Shown: positions 55,652 to 63,980 of the stretch, piece after piece
Layout: the number at the start of each line of letters is the position of its first letter
Position numbering within the stretch: the first letter of the stretch is position 1
Assembly: GCF_017313085.1 (NCBI RefSeq)
Contig: NZ_JAFLNF010000005.1
Coordinates: 124,001-188,000 of the forward strand
From: Roseibium limicola
GTDB taxonomy: Bacteria; Pseudomonadota; Alphaproteobacteria; Rhizobiales; Stappiaceae
Length of the DNA stretch: 64,000 bases
Direction: 5' to 3'
Translations under genes and position numbers: made by a program
Notes under the pieces: model-generated
Databases searched by the model: none
What the model saw: only the letters and a program-made list of their open reading frames with translations
What the model was told of the DNA's origin: nothing

Positions 55652-56542
55652 TTGAGCGATCCGAGCAAGACGCCTGGCAGCCGCCCGACTGTCGCACGTG
55701 ATCCGGCGCGCGTACCACGGTTCCGCCGCGTGCCCATGCGCCTGATCCTGCCCAATATGGTCACGCTTCTGGCCCTGTGTTCCGGTCTGACTGCCGTGCG
55801 CATGGCCTTTGAAGGGCGTTGGGAATTCGCCATCGGTGCTGTGCTGGTGGCTGCTGTTCTCGATGCCCTCGATGGCCGGGTGGCGCGTATGCTGAAAGGC
55901 ACGTCCCGGTTTGGAGCCGAACTGGATTCCTTGGCGGATTTTGTCAACTTCGGTGTGACACCGGCGCTGATGCTCTATCTCTGGATCTTGAAGGAAGCCG
56001 GGTCATTCGGCTGGATTGCGGCCTTGCTCTTCGCCATTTCGGCAGCTCTTCGGCTGGCCCGGTTCAATGTCGCTCTGGACGATCCTGACAAGCCTGCCTG
56101 GGCGGTCAAGTTCTTCACCGGCGTTCCGGCCCCTGCGGGCGCGCTCGTCGTGCTGATGCCGCTCTACTGGGAATTCCTCGGCGTGCTGCCGCATTGGCCG
56201 GAATTTGCACCAGCTGTCGCGATTTACGTAATCGGCGTCGCTTTCCTGCTGATCTCACGCCTGCCGACCTTTTCTGGAAAACAGGTCGGTCAGCGCATTC
56301 GTCGCGACTTCGTCCTGCCGCTGTTTGTCGTGGCCGTGCTGATTGTTGGCCTGACGGTCAGCTACCCGTTCCGCATGCTCGCCATAGGCACCCTGGCTTA
56401 TATCATCGCCATTCCGATTGCCTGGCGCTCGCATCGCAAGCTTGTCCTGGCCGATAAGTCGCTGGGGCTGGACGATGATGGAGACTGCGATGACACGGAT
56501 CTTGATCACCTCAGTGATCGGGACAAGCACGACGCTGGCTAG
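55652..56542 (+). CDS. pssA: CDP-diacylglycerol-serine O-phosphatidyltransferase
   Basis: 296-residue membrane enzyme making phosphatidylserine. The CDP-alcohol phosphotransferase motif is LDALDGRVARMLKGTSRFGAELDSLADF (Dx2DGx2ARx8Gx3Dx3D). There are about eight hydrophobic segments, including VPMRLILPNMVTLLALCSGLTA at the start and LPLFVVAVLIVGLTVSYPF toward the end. Type II pss, as in Bacillus and rhizobia, rather than the phospholipase-D-type Escherichia coli enzyme. Translation starts at TTG 55652 after GGGAG. The C-terminal 25 residues are Asp-rich. It is coupled to psd. Confidence 0.92.
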   Translation: MSDPSKTPGSRPTVARDPARVPRFRRVPMRLILPNMVTLLALCSGLTAVRMAFEGRWEFAIGAVLVAAVLDALDGRVARMLKGTSRFGAELDSLADFVNFGVTPALMLYLWILKEAGSFGWIAALLFAISAALRLARFNVALDDPDKPAWAVKFFTGVPAPAGALVVLMPLYWEFLGVLPHWPEFAPAVAIYVIGVAFLLISRLPTFSGKQVGQRIRRDFVLPLFVVAVLIVGLTVSYPFRMLAIGTLAYIIAIPIAWRSHRKLVLADKSLGLDDDGDCDDTDLDHLSDRDKHDAG

Positions 56543-56563
56543 GCCGCGAGCTGCCCCACGTTC

Positions 56564-57547
56564 CTATCGTGTAGGACGAAACCGGCTGAAGGTCTGTTCA
56601 CTGATCTTGCGTCCCCACTGATCGCCCACATACTCGCTTGTCAGGACAAATCCGTTCTGTTCATAAAGCTTTCGAGCAGCGTCCAGGCCTTTGACGGTCC
56701 ATAGGCGGATTTCATCGAAGCCGTGCTGATCGCAGTGGTCAATGGCCTTGTTCAACAGAGTTCTTCCAAGACCTTGCCCACGCAGTTCCTCCGACAGGAT
56801 GAACCATCTCAAATGGGCAAGCTTCCGACCATTTTCCTCACCCAGATCTTCGCCGTCGATGCTGATGGAAGCGATCACCCGCTGGTTCTTGACAACACTC
56901 CAACTGTTGTTTTTCGCCCGGGACAGGCGTGGCACAAACTCTGCCAGTGCTGTGGACACGACGCTTTCAAACTTTGGACCATCGCCGACAATGAAGCCGT
57001 GGGTGCGGGCGTGTAGAGCGGCCAGATCGCCAATCATGCCGGTTTGATAGCCCTCGACTATTTCGGGTTCCTTGTGCCTTGGCTGCACCGCCTGTCCTGT
57101 CCGCCGGGCTTTCAGAGCGTCTGCGTAGGCTGTCAGGACCTCGGCAACATCTGCAGGCGCTATGCCGTTCAGGCGCGGTAGAGCGTTGGCGACCATGTCG
57201 CGCCCATAGTGTGCGGCACTCTTCAGAGTTTCCGTGCCTTGGGACGTCAATCGCAGGGTAGAGGATCTGCGGTCTGATGGGTTGGCAACTACGGCCAGCT
57301 CTCCTCTTTTTTCCAGGGACTGTACCAGTCGTGAGATAGTCGATTTTTCCAGATTGAGACGTTCTGCCAGTTGTTTGGAGGTCAACTCTCCCGCCAAACC
57401 GATCTCGATAATGGCGTGAACCGCGGAAGGGGCGAGCGTGGTGCCGGCAAGTGTCTTGTCGAGAAAGCCGTGCTCGCGCACGAATGTTCGCGAAGCACTG
57501 CGTATGTCCTCAATGAGGGTGGGGGCAATCTGGGTCATGGAACTCAC
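56564..57547 (-). CDS. MarR-type regulator fused to a GNAT acetyltransferase
   Basis: 327 residues in two parts. Residues about 1-150 are a MarR winged helix (LTSKQLAERLNLEKSTISRLVQSLEKRGEL, SDRRSSTLRLTSQGTETL). Residues about 170-327 are a GNAT domain (RGQGLGRTLLNKAIDHCDQHGFDEIRLWTVKGLDAARKLYEQNGF, with the acetyl-CoA motif RGQGLG). The fused form is widespread in alphaproteobacteria; substrates are mostly unknown. The ATG at 57538 and a GTG at 57547 compete as the start. A TAGTTGC...GCAACTA palindrome overlaps the leader, suggesting self-repression. The RND efflux genes lie upstream on the same strand, but a terminator separates them. Confidence 0.85.
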   Translation of the reverse strand: MSSMTQIAPTLIEDIRSASRTFVREHGFLDKTLAGTTLAPSAVHAIIEIGLAGELTSKQLAERLNLEKSTISRLVQSLEKRGELAVVANPSDRRSSTLRLTSQGTETLKSAAHYGRDMVANALPRLNGIAPADVAEVLTAYADALKARRTGQAVQPRHKEPEIVEGYQTGMIGDLAALHARTHGFIVGDGPKFESVVSTALAEFVPRLSRAKNNSWSVVKNQRVIASISIDGEDLGEENGRKLAHLRWFILSEELRGQGLGRTLLNKAIDHCDQHGFDEIRLWTVKGLDAARKLYEQNGFVLTSEYVGDQWGRKISEQTFSRFRPTR

Positions 57548-57549
57548 AT

Positions 57550-57568
57550 TAGTTGCTTAATGCAACTA
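57550..57568. promoter_or_regulatory. Candidate operator of the MarR-GNAT gene
   Basis: TAGTTGC (57550-57556) and GCAACTA (57562-57568) are a perfect 7-bp inverted repeat with a five-base spacer. It lies immediately upstream of the MarR-GNAT start codon on the minus strand. Its size and TTGC/GCAA ends fit a dimeric MarR site. Confidence 0.6.
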
Positions 57569-57597
57569 TCTAGCTGTAAAAGCCTGACCGTGGCAAT

Positions 57598-57623
57598 AAA
57601 AAACGCCGGGGCGGGCCCCGGCG
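57598..57623 (-). terminator. Rho-independent terminator of the RND efflux operon
   Basis: CGCCGGGG (57604-57611) pairs with CCCCGGCG (57616-57623) across a four-base loop. On the minus strand the stem is followed by six Ts. It lies 37 bases past the permease stop codon. Confidence 0.92.
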
Positions 57624-57659
57624 CTTAGCTGTCTTTTTAATGGGAGTCCGGCTCAAGGC

Positions 57660-60600
57660 TCACTCGGCTGCGTGTGGCATATGGGACGGCCCCTGTTTTT
57701 CCGGCTGGCGCGATTTCAAGCCAGCCTCGTCCTCTCCCGTGGTCGCATGCACTGGCGAAGGCGCTGCCTTGTCCGGAACCGCCTGAGCATCGTCTTGAGA
57801 GGGCTCGCCTGTCGAAGCATGGCCAGCAGTGTTCTCTGCCCCCCTGGAGAAAACCCGTGAAAAGGCCCGCCCCCAGACGCTGGGCAGCGCGATCATCACC
57901 GGGATCATGATCAGTGTCAGCAGCGTGGAGAAGGCAAGGCCGGAAATCACTGCGGTGGACAGCTGCACCCACCAGAAGCCGGTGATGCCGCCAATGGCGA
58001 TCGTCTGGTTGATGAAGTCGAAGTTCATCTGTGTCGCCATCGGGATCAGACCGGCAATCGTCGTGATCGTCGTCAGCATGATTGGTCGAATACGCTGCGC
58101 CGACGTCTTAAGGATGGCGTCGAGTGGCTCCAGACCGTCTTCTCGGAACCTGTTGTAGGTATCCAGCAGCACAATGGCGTTGTTCACCACGATACCGGCC
58201 AGGGCCACGACGCCCGTTCCCGTCATGATGACGGAGAACTTCTGTCCGGTGATCAGCATACCCAGCAGAACCCCCATCACCGACATGACCACCGTGGAGA
58301 GTGTCAGAATCGTCTGATAGAAGGAATTGAACTGGGTCAGCAGGATCAGGAACATCAGAAGCAGTGAGCCGATCATCGCCTTCATCAGGAACTCGAAGCT
58401 CTCCTGCTGATCTTCATCGGCTCCACGGAATTTCAGGTAGACATTTTCCGGATAGGTCTGCTGGTCGAGCCATTCCTGGATCTCCTTGACCTTGTCGGGA
58501 ATGGTGGCGCCACTTGCCGGGTCCACGGTCGCCTTGATCATCATTGAATACAGGCCGTCGCGACGGGTGATCGATGACACCCGTTGAGCTGGTGTGCGCT
58601 CGACGAAGTTGGTCAGCGGAACCTGCCCGCGTGGTGTTTGCAGTCGCAGCTGATCGAAACGGTCGAGCGTGCGCTCGTTCTTCGGCAGGCGGACGCGGAT
58701 ATCGACTTCGTCCTGGCTATCGGCGGGGCGGTATGTGCCGATCAGAACGCCGTTGGTGACAAGCTGAACCATTGAGCCGACGGACGCGATGGATGCCTGA
58801 TAGCGACCAGCCTGCTCACGGTCGATGGCGATCTGCCATTCGATGCCGGGGAGAGGACGATCATCTTCTTCATCGATCAGCCCCTCCATCTGGTCGAACT
58901 GGGCGCGTGTCTGGGAGACGGCAGCGACCATCTGGTCATAGTCGGTCGACTTGATCTCCAGCTGGATATCCTTGCCGGTGGGCGGTCCCCCCTCGATCTT
59001 GCGTGTTTCCACCTTGATGCCCGGAAGTGGCTGGGTGCGGGTGCGGATCTCGTCGAAGATCGCCTGCGCCCGGCGGCGACAGCAGAAGTCGTCGAGCTCC
59101 AGAGAAAGCTGGCCGATCACGTCGGCCGGCTTGTCCTGAACACCGCCGATGTCAGGGCCAGAGCCCCCGGACGAGCCGGGGGCATTGGCTGTGGTGACGA
59201 CATTTTTCACCCCGTGGATCTGCAGTACTTCCTGTTCAACCGCCTCGACCAGGGTCAAGCTCTCGGCAGCCGAGAGATTGCCGCGACCGGAGACCAGGAC
59301 CACGGCCTGATCCGGTTCTTCATCAATGAAGAACTCCACACCCGTCGGGTTTGCAGAGAAGCTGGCAAAGATCATGAACCCGCCGCCAAGCACCATGACC
59401 AGGGTCACAATGTTGCCGATGGGATTCCCGGCCAGCAGCTTCAGGAAGCGAATATAAAGACCGGTAACGCCGCGCACCTTGCGCACGTCGAATGTTTCGC
59501 TCGCCGACAAGGCGCGTGCCTCTTCCATTTCCTGTTCGTGTCGGCGCGCGGCACGGGCACGAGACCAGGCGACGAAGGGCCGCAAGATGAAGAACCCAAC
59601 AAGCCCCGCCAGCAGTGCGGCGCCGATGGCAATCGGCATCCGCAAAGCGACCAGTTGTTCTGGTCCGGGAAGATTGGGCGCCTTGGCAATACCGAAGCCG
59701 ACGGCCACTGCGATGGTTAGCGCGAGCAGCCATGTCGCATAACGCCCCATCCAATGGGATGCCTTGGCAAACAGCCCGCCGGTGACCGGTAGGAAGATCA
59801 TGGCGGTGACTAGAGAAGCCGACAAAACGATGATGACGGTGATCGGCAGATAGCTCATGAACTCGCCAGCCACGCCAGGCCACATCAGCATCGGCAGGAA
59901 GGCGGCAAGCGTCGTCGCTGTGGAGGAAACAATGGGCCAGAACATCAGCTTGGCGGCGCGGATGTAAGCTTCGGTCGGCTCCATGCCTTCCGCACTCTTG
60001 CGGTCGGCATATTCCGCCATCACGATGGCACCATCGACCAGCATTCCGACCGTCAGCACCAGGCCGAACATCACCATGTTGGAGACCGTGTAGCCCATGC
60101 CCGCCAGAATGAAGAAGGCCAGCATGAAGCTCGTCGGGATCGCCAGCCCCACCAGCAGGGCGGAGCGCAACCCAAGTGCTGCCACGACCAGGATCATCAC
60201 CAGGAAAATGGCGGTCATGATCGAGGATTCCAGCGAGCCCAGAACCTCAAAGGTCTTTTTGGATTGATCGAGCAGGATGTCGACCTTGACGGTCTCGGGC
60301 CAATTGGCTTCCGCTGCTTCGACAGCAGCGCGCACGGCAGCATTGTTCTCGATGAGGTTCGTGCCGATCCGCTTGGTCACCTGAATCGCGATCGCCGGAT
60401 TACCGTTGACGCGGGTATAGCTGCTGGCGTCCTTGAAGGTTCTGCGGATCTCGGCGACATCCCCAAGCGTGACAACACCTTCGCCGCTTTGTTTGACCGG
60501 CATGGAGAAGACATCATCGGCACTGGCGACAAGACCCGGCACCTTGACGTTGAAACGCCCGGACCCGCTGTCCAGTGCTCCGGCAGGGATCAGCCGGTTG

Positions 60601-61226
60601 TTGGACGACAGGGTATTCAGCAGCTCTTCTTGAGAGATTGAATAGCTTTCCAGCTTCTGGCTGTCGATCAGGACTTCCAGCAGTTCTTCGCGGTGACCGG
60701 AAAGATCTGCGGAGCGCACAGTATCGACCGCCTCGATCTCATCTTTCAGCCGTCGCGCCATATGATACAGCGTTCGCTCCGGCACCTGACCTGAAAGCGC
60801 CACAGTCATGGTCGGGAACAGGGCGAAGTTGGTTTCCGTAATGGTCGGCTCGTCTGCTTCGGAAGGCAGCTTCGACTTGGCCTGATCGACCTTGTCACGC
60901 ACATCCTGCAGCGCTTCGTCCTTGTCGAAGGATACGTCAAATTCAAGCACGAAACCCGCATGCCCCTCGGAGGCAATCGCGGTGAGTTCCTTCAGCCCAT
61001 CCAGCCCGCGCAGTTCAGTTTCCATCGGTCGAACCAGCAACCGTTCGGAATCCTCCGGGGAAATGCCCTGTTGGGTCACGGAGACATAAAACACCGGCAC
61101 GTCGATGTCGGGCGCTTCTTCCTTCGGGATGGCGATGTAGCTGGCGATTCCTGCTGCCAGCAGGGCGATCATCAGAACCACCACCGTTTTGGGACGTCTG
61201 AGGATCCCTTCAAGCATTGCAATCAT
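57660..61226 (-). CDS. RND-family efflux permease, long form
   Basis: 1188-residue inner-membrane pump of the resistance-nodulation-division superfamily, driven by protons. TM1 is VVLMIALLAAGIASYIAIP, with the conserved EEAPDIDVP after it. TM4 has GMLVDGAIVMAEY, where the second Asp of the usual DD pair is Gly399. TM10 has GIVVNNAIVLLDTYNR, without the Lys of AcrB. The central cytoplasmic stretch has two extra hydrophobic segments (about 496-514 and 530-552) and a charged coil, so about 14 membrane helices are predicted. A Cys pair lies in LDDFCCRRRAQ of the second porter loop. It overlaps the adaptor gene by four bases, and an outer-membrane channel gene is not present. Substrate unknown. 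Confidence 0.92.
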   Translation of the reverse strand: MIAMLEGILRRPKTVVVLMIALLAAGIASYIAIPKEEAPDIDVPVFYVSVTQQGISPEDSERLLVRPMETELRGLDGLKELTAIASEGHAGFVLEFDVSFDKDEALQDVRDKVDQAKSKLPSEADEPTITETNFALFPTMTVALSGQVPERTLYHMARRLKDEIEAVDTVRSADLSGHREELLEVLIDSQKLESYSISQEELLNTLSSNNRLIPAGALDSGSGRFNVKVPGLVASADDVFSMPVKQSGEGVVTLGDVAEIRRTFKDASSYTRVNGNPAIAIQVTKRIGTNLIENNAAVRAAVEAAEANWPETVKVDILLDQSKKTFEVLGSLESSIMTAIFLVMILVVAALGLRSALLVGLAIPTSFMLAFFILAGMGYTVSNMVMFGLVLTVGMLVDGAIVMAEYADRKSAEGMEPTEAYIRAAKLMFWPIVSSTATTLAAFLPMLMWPGVAGEFMSYLPITVIIVLSASLVTAMIFLPVTGGLFAKASHWMGRYATWLLALTIAVAVGFGIAKAPNLPGPEQLVALRMPIAIGAALLAGLVGFFILRPFVAWSRARAARRHEQEMEEARALSASETFDVRKVRGVTGLYIRFLKLLAGNPIGNIVTLVMVLGGGFMIFASFSANPTGVEFFIDEEPDQAVVLVSGRGNLSAAESLTLVEAVEQEVLQIHGVKNVVTTANAPGSSGGSGPDIGGVQDKPADVIGQLSLELDDFCCRRRAQAIFDEIRTRTQPLPGIKVETRKIEGGPPTGKDIQLEIKSTDYDQMVAAVSQTRAQFDQMEGLIDEEDDRPLPGIEWQIAIDREQAGRYQASIASVGSMVQLVTNGVLIGTYRPADSQDEVDIRVRLPKNERTLDRFDQLRLQTPRGQVPLTNFVERTPAQRVSSITRRDGLYSMMIKATVDPASGATIPDKVKEIQEWLDQQTYPENVYLKFRGADEDQQESFEFLMKAMIGSLLLMFLILLTQFNSFYQTILTLSTVVMSVMGVLLGMLITGQKFSVIMTGTGVVALAGIVVNNAIVLLDTYNRFREDGLEPLDAILKTSAQRIRPIMLTTITTIAGLIPMATQMNFDFINQTIAIGGITGFWWVQLSTAVISGLAFSTLLTLIMIPVMIALPSVWGRAFSRVFSRGAENTAGHASTGEPSQDDAQAVPDKAAPSPVHATTGEDEAGLKSRQPEKQGPSHMPHAAE

Positions 61227-62326
61227 TGAGCCGCCTCCGCCGTCTTGAAGACCGGCTGAACCTTCTCGCCGTCCTTGACGTAATCCTGACCGACTGTGAT
61301 GACGTCGAGCGTGTCAGGCAGACCCTTGACCCACATTCCGTCATCTCCGCCGCCCATCACACTGACGGGATGGAACTGGGTAACATTGTCATCGGAGACG
61401 GCGCGAACGCCGACCTGACCGTCATCGTTGAGCGTCAGGATGGAGGAATCAATCAGATGAGCTTTTTCTGAAGGCAGAACGATCCGGGTCAGTGCTGTCA
61501 GCCCGTCGCGAGTGGTGCCGTCATGATTGTCGATCTCGACTTCGATGCGGAATGTCCGTGTGTCTGGATCCGCGGCCGGGCCGATGTAACTGAGAGCGCC
61601 CTGAACCGTCTGACCGGAGATCAGCTTCACTTCCGCCGGCATCCCGAGGGACAGTTTGCCGATGTTACGTTCGGAAACCTGACCGATGGCAATCATCGGA
61701 TTGAAGTCGACAACCGTTGCACAAGTGTCGCCTACATTGAGACGGGTTCCCACGTCAGCCATCGGGCTTTCGATGATGCCATCGATGGGGGAGCGAACCG
61801 TCACCCACTTCAGCTCTTCCTGGGCCTCCTGGAGCCGGGCTTTGGCTGCATTCAGCCCAGCCTGTTGGGCAGCCAGGGTCGTCTGCGCCGTGTAGCCATT
61901 CTGCGACAGGCGATCCGCCGCCTTGAAGTTCAATTCCGCCTGAGCCAGATTTGCCTCGGCTTCCAGAACCTTTGCCTGCCGAGTTCCCGCATCGAGCTGA
62001 CACAGCACGTCGCCCTTGGCGATCTGCTCGCCGGCGTTGGTTGGGCGCGAGATGACGACAGCGGCAGTCTCTGCCTGGACCTGGACCTTCGCATGGGCTT
62101 CGGTCCGGCCATGGATCTCAAGTGTCGCGCTGCGGTCCCGAGCCACAAGCTTGGTGACTTGTACTTTGAACAGGTTTTCCCCGGACGATGATTGCCGCTC
62201 TGCGGGCGGCGGTGTGCTGTTGGGATTATCTTCTTCACCGCCACGCACCACGGTACCTGTCGCCATCCACAGTGCGACGCCGCCAGTCATGGCCAGTGCC
62301 AGAACATATGAAAACTTGAAGTGCAT
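61223..62326 (-). CDS. RND periplasmic adaptor (membrane fusion protein)
   Basis: 367 residues. An N-terminal hydrophobic anchor (FSYVLALAMTGGVALWMATGTVV) is followed by a lipoyl-like domain (HAKVQVQAETAAVVISRPTNAGEQIAKGDVLCQLD) and an alpha-helical hairpin (AEANLAQAELNFKAADRLSQNGYTAQTTLAA, QAGLNAAKARLQEAQEEL). A beta-barrel and membrane-proximal part come last (VRSPIDGIIESPMADVGTRLNVGDTCATVVD, ISGQTVQGALSYIGPAADPDTRTFRIEVE). It connects the RND pump to an outer-membrane channel. GGAGA precedes the ATG. It is translated first and coupled to the permease by a four-base overlap. The PadR-type gene lies 29 bases upstream. Confidence 0.92.
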   Translation of the reverse strand: MHFKFSYVLALAMTGGVALWMATGTVVRGGEEDNPNSTPPPAERQSSSGENLFKVQVTKLVARDRSATLEIHGRTEAHAKVQVQAETAAVVISRPTNAGEQIAKGDVLCQLDAGTRQAKVLEAEANLAQAELNFKAADRLSQNGYTAQTTLAAQQAGLNAAKARLQEAQEELKWVTVRSPIDGIIESPMADVGTRLNVGDTCATVVDFNPMIAIGQVSERNIGKLSLGMPAEVKLISGQTVQGALSYIGPAADPDTRTFRIEVEIDNHDGTTRDGLTALTRIVLPSEKAHLIDSSILTLNDDGQVGVRAVSDDNVTQFHPVSVMGGGDDGMWVKGLPDTLDVITVGQDYVKDGEKVQPVFKTAEAAQ

Positions 62327-62355
62327 CGAAATTGTCTCCGACTTTGAGACCCAGC

Positions 62356-62967
62356 CTATTCGGCGGCCTCGGTCGCCACGGGCGGCGTTTGTTCGGTGGT
62401 CTTGGAAAGACGGCCGCTGCCGTCATCGATAGGGTTGGCACCAGCGGGTCGCCCCGCCATTGCAATCAGTTCTTCGCCATGACTGGCAAGGTAACCGAGG
62501 GAAAACTCCATGCAGGCGATGCCGTAATTGCGGGTCCAGCGGGCGCCGGGATGTTGTGTTTCTTCATTGTGGCCCTGCAGAACGCTCAGCTCTTCCTGCA
62601 GATGCAGGCGGCGGCGTTCGATTGCGGCACGTAATGTGGCCTGATCCAGATGTTCAGCGCAGAGAGCGATCAAGAGAAAAGGAGAGCGATAGGAATCCGG
62701 TTGTTGCGGAGCGCAGAGCTCTGTCACCAGAGCCGCGCGTCCTGCTTTCGTTATGGAGTAGACCTTGCGTGTCGGCTTGCCGGACTGGCTTTCCTCGCGA
62801 ACGGTGACCAAGCCTTCGTTCTCCAGCTTGGCAAGCGTCGGATAAATCGAGCCGAAGCTGGCTTCGTCAAAGTAGCTGAAACGCCCGGACGTGGATTCCT
62901 TCCGGATTTCATAGCCAGTGGCGTCTCCGAAACTCAGGATCGTCAGGCACAGCTTGCGCACGCTCAT
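62356..62967 (-). CDS. PadR-family transcriptional regulator
   Basis: 203 residues with the PadR winged helix at the N-terminus (LCLTILSFGDATGYEIRKEST, SFGSIYPTLAKLENEGLVTVREESQSGKPTRKVYSITKAGRAAL). A helical C-terminal dimerisation part follows (LIALCAEHLDQATLRAAIERRRLHLQEELSVL). GGAG lies about nine bases before the ATG. It heads the operon PadR / adaptor / RND permease, so it most likely represses the pump until a ligand binds. The last 30 residues are polar and variable. No effector can be predicted. Confidence 0.9.
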   Translation of the reverse strand: MSVRKLCLTILSFGDATGYEIRKESTSGRFSYFDEASFGSIYPTLAKLENEGLVTVREESQSGKPTRKVYSITKAGRAALVTELCAPQQPDSYRSPFLLIALCAEHLDQATLRAAIERRRLHLQEELSVLQGHNEETQHPGARWTRNYGIACMEFSLGYLASHGEELIAMAGRPAGANPIDDGSGRLSKTTEQTPPVATEAAE

Positions 62968-63610
62968 AGGCGAGATCTCCGGCGGGTCCAGGTTCTGTAA
63001 AATTCAACGAAGACGGCGCACACGCGCAGTCTGATCAAATGCATCATTTCGGTATGTATCAAATCAATATATGTCAGTCCGGATATGTCGTGCAAGACCT
63101 CTAGTCCGCGACAAATGCTCGGCAAGCAATTTTTCTCGTCATTTCCAGATCCGAGAGGATCCGCAAGCCTTGGCAACTCGCTGGACATGCCTTCAGTTCG
63201 AGGCTCGGAATGAAGGCCTGTTTCCATCTGACTTGCGTTAGGTCATGCAATTTACGCAAGTCAGATGGGGTAAGAGGTGTGCAAGTGCAACATGGCAGCA
63301 GTTGTATTGCGCCAATTTTCACATGATGGATGGCATTTTTAGCTATCTGCTGGCCGGAGTGGCGCTCAATTGTCCAAAATGCTTTGAGCGTAAGAACAGA
63401 CGTCCTTCGAAAAATATGTCGTGATATTTCCAATTCCTGAGCGAAACCGGCGGCGGGCGCGCGCAGGAAGCGGGACCCGAGCGCCATCGCCGTCAGGCAA
63501 AAAGTGTCAGATGGAAAAGAGAAGGTGCGCGGATTGTTCGCGGTATGGAAGGAAGTCAGACGGACTCCGGGCGGGGATGGCCCACCCAAGTCGGATCGAC
63601 CGCATTCTGC
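62968..63610. other. 643-base region with PadR promoter and no clear gene
   Basis: Upstream region of the PadR-efflux operon. Near 63050-63090 the motif TATGT occurs three times in a 40-base stretch, which may be a PadR-binding region. The perfect inverted repeat at 63224-63268 is listed separately. Minus-strand frames 62964-63227 and 63101-63589, and the 33-codon plus-strand frame from 63323, lack ribosome sites and are not called. Confidence 0.35.
63224..63268. repeat. Perfect 15-bp inverted repeat
   Basis: CCATCTGACTTGCGT (63224-63238) and ACGCAAGTCAGATGG (63254-63268) are exact reverse complements separated by 15 bases. There is no T-run on either side. It sits in a region without genes, about 260 bases upstream of the PadR operon. 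It may be a protein-binding site, an RNA stem-loop or the remnant of a small mobile repeat. Confidence 0.75.
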
Positions 63611-63778
63611 CTAGTGAAGCAGGCTGGCCTGCATCATGCTCGTGCTGGTGTTCAGGTTGCTGCTGATGCTGGATCGCGCGCTGTAGCTTGAAGAATCTTC
63701 AAGCGTCTTGAGATCGGCGAAAAGTGCCATTGAGGCGGCCGTGGCCAAAAACAGCAGCCCCGTGGTGACGAGTTTCAT
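63611..63778 (-). CDS. Small secreted protein (55 aa)
   Basis: A 55-residue frame with a near-perfect ribosome site: minus-strand TTAGGAGAACCC directly before the ATG at 63778. It begins MKLVTTGLLFLATAASMALF, a short positively charged end followed by a hydrophobic core, as in a Sec signal peptide. After a likely cut near AASMA the rest is Ser/Asn/Thr-rich with few charges (YSARSSISSNLNTSTSMMQ). The stop is TAG at 63611-63613. No family is recognised. The product may be a periplasmic or secreted peptide, or a membrane peptide if uncut. It is not close enough to PadR to be in the same operon. Confidence 0.6.
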   Translation of the reverse strand: MKLVTTGLLFLATAASMALFADLKTLEDSSSYSARSSISSNLNTSTSMMQASLLH

Positions 63779-63980
63779 TGGGTTCTCCTAAGGTCTGCGG
63801 TGGGTTCTAACAGCGACCTTGGAAGACTTTGCAAAACAGTCCGGTAAAATTTGAGATAAAGGCTCGAGGTTGCGGCTGCCTCGCAAAGATGCTGGCCGTT
63901 CATCTCCTGCCTGCCCCTTGCATTGGGGAATCGAATGGGGTTTTGTGATTCTCACAAGTGAATGAGGGACTTCTGCCATC

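Noticed and set aside
63323-63424. 33-codon plus-strand frame with a CPKC motif
   Set aside because: Start codons are not preceded by a ribosome site. The CxxC is too little evidence for a zinc peptide.
63101-63589. 162-codon minus-strand frame
   Set aside because: No ribosome site or motif, and it spans the 15-bp inverted repeat; composition looks non-coding.
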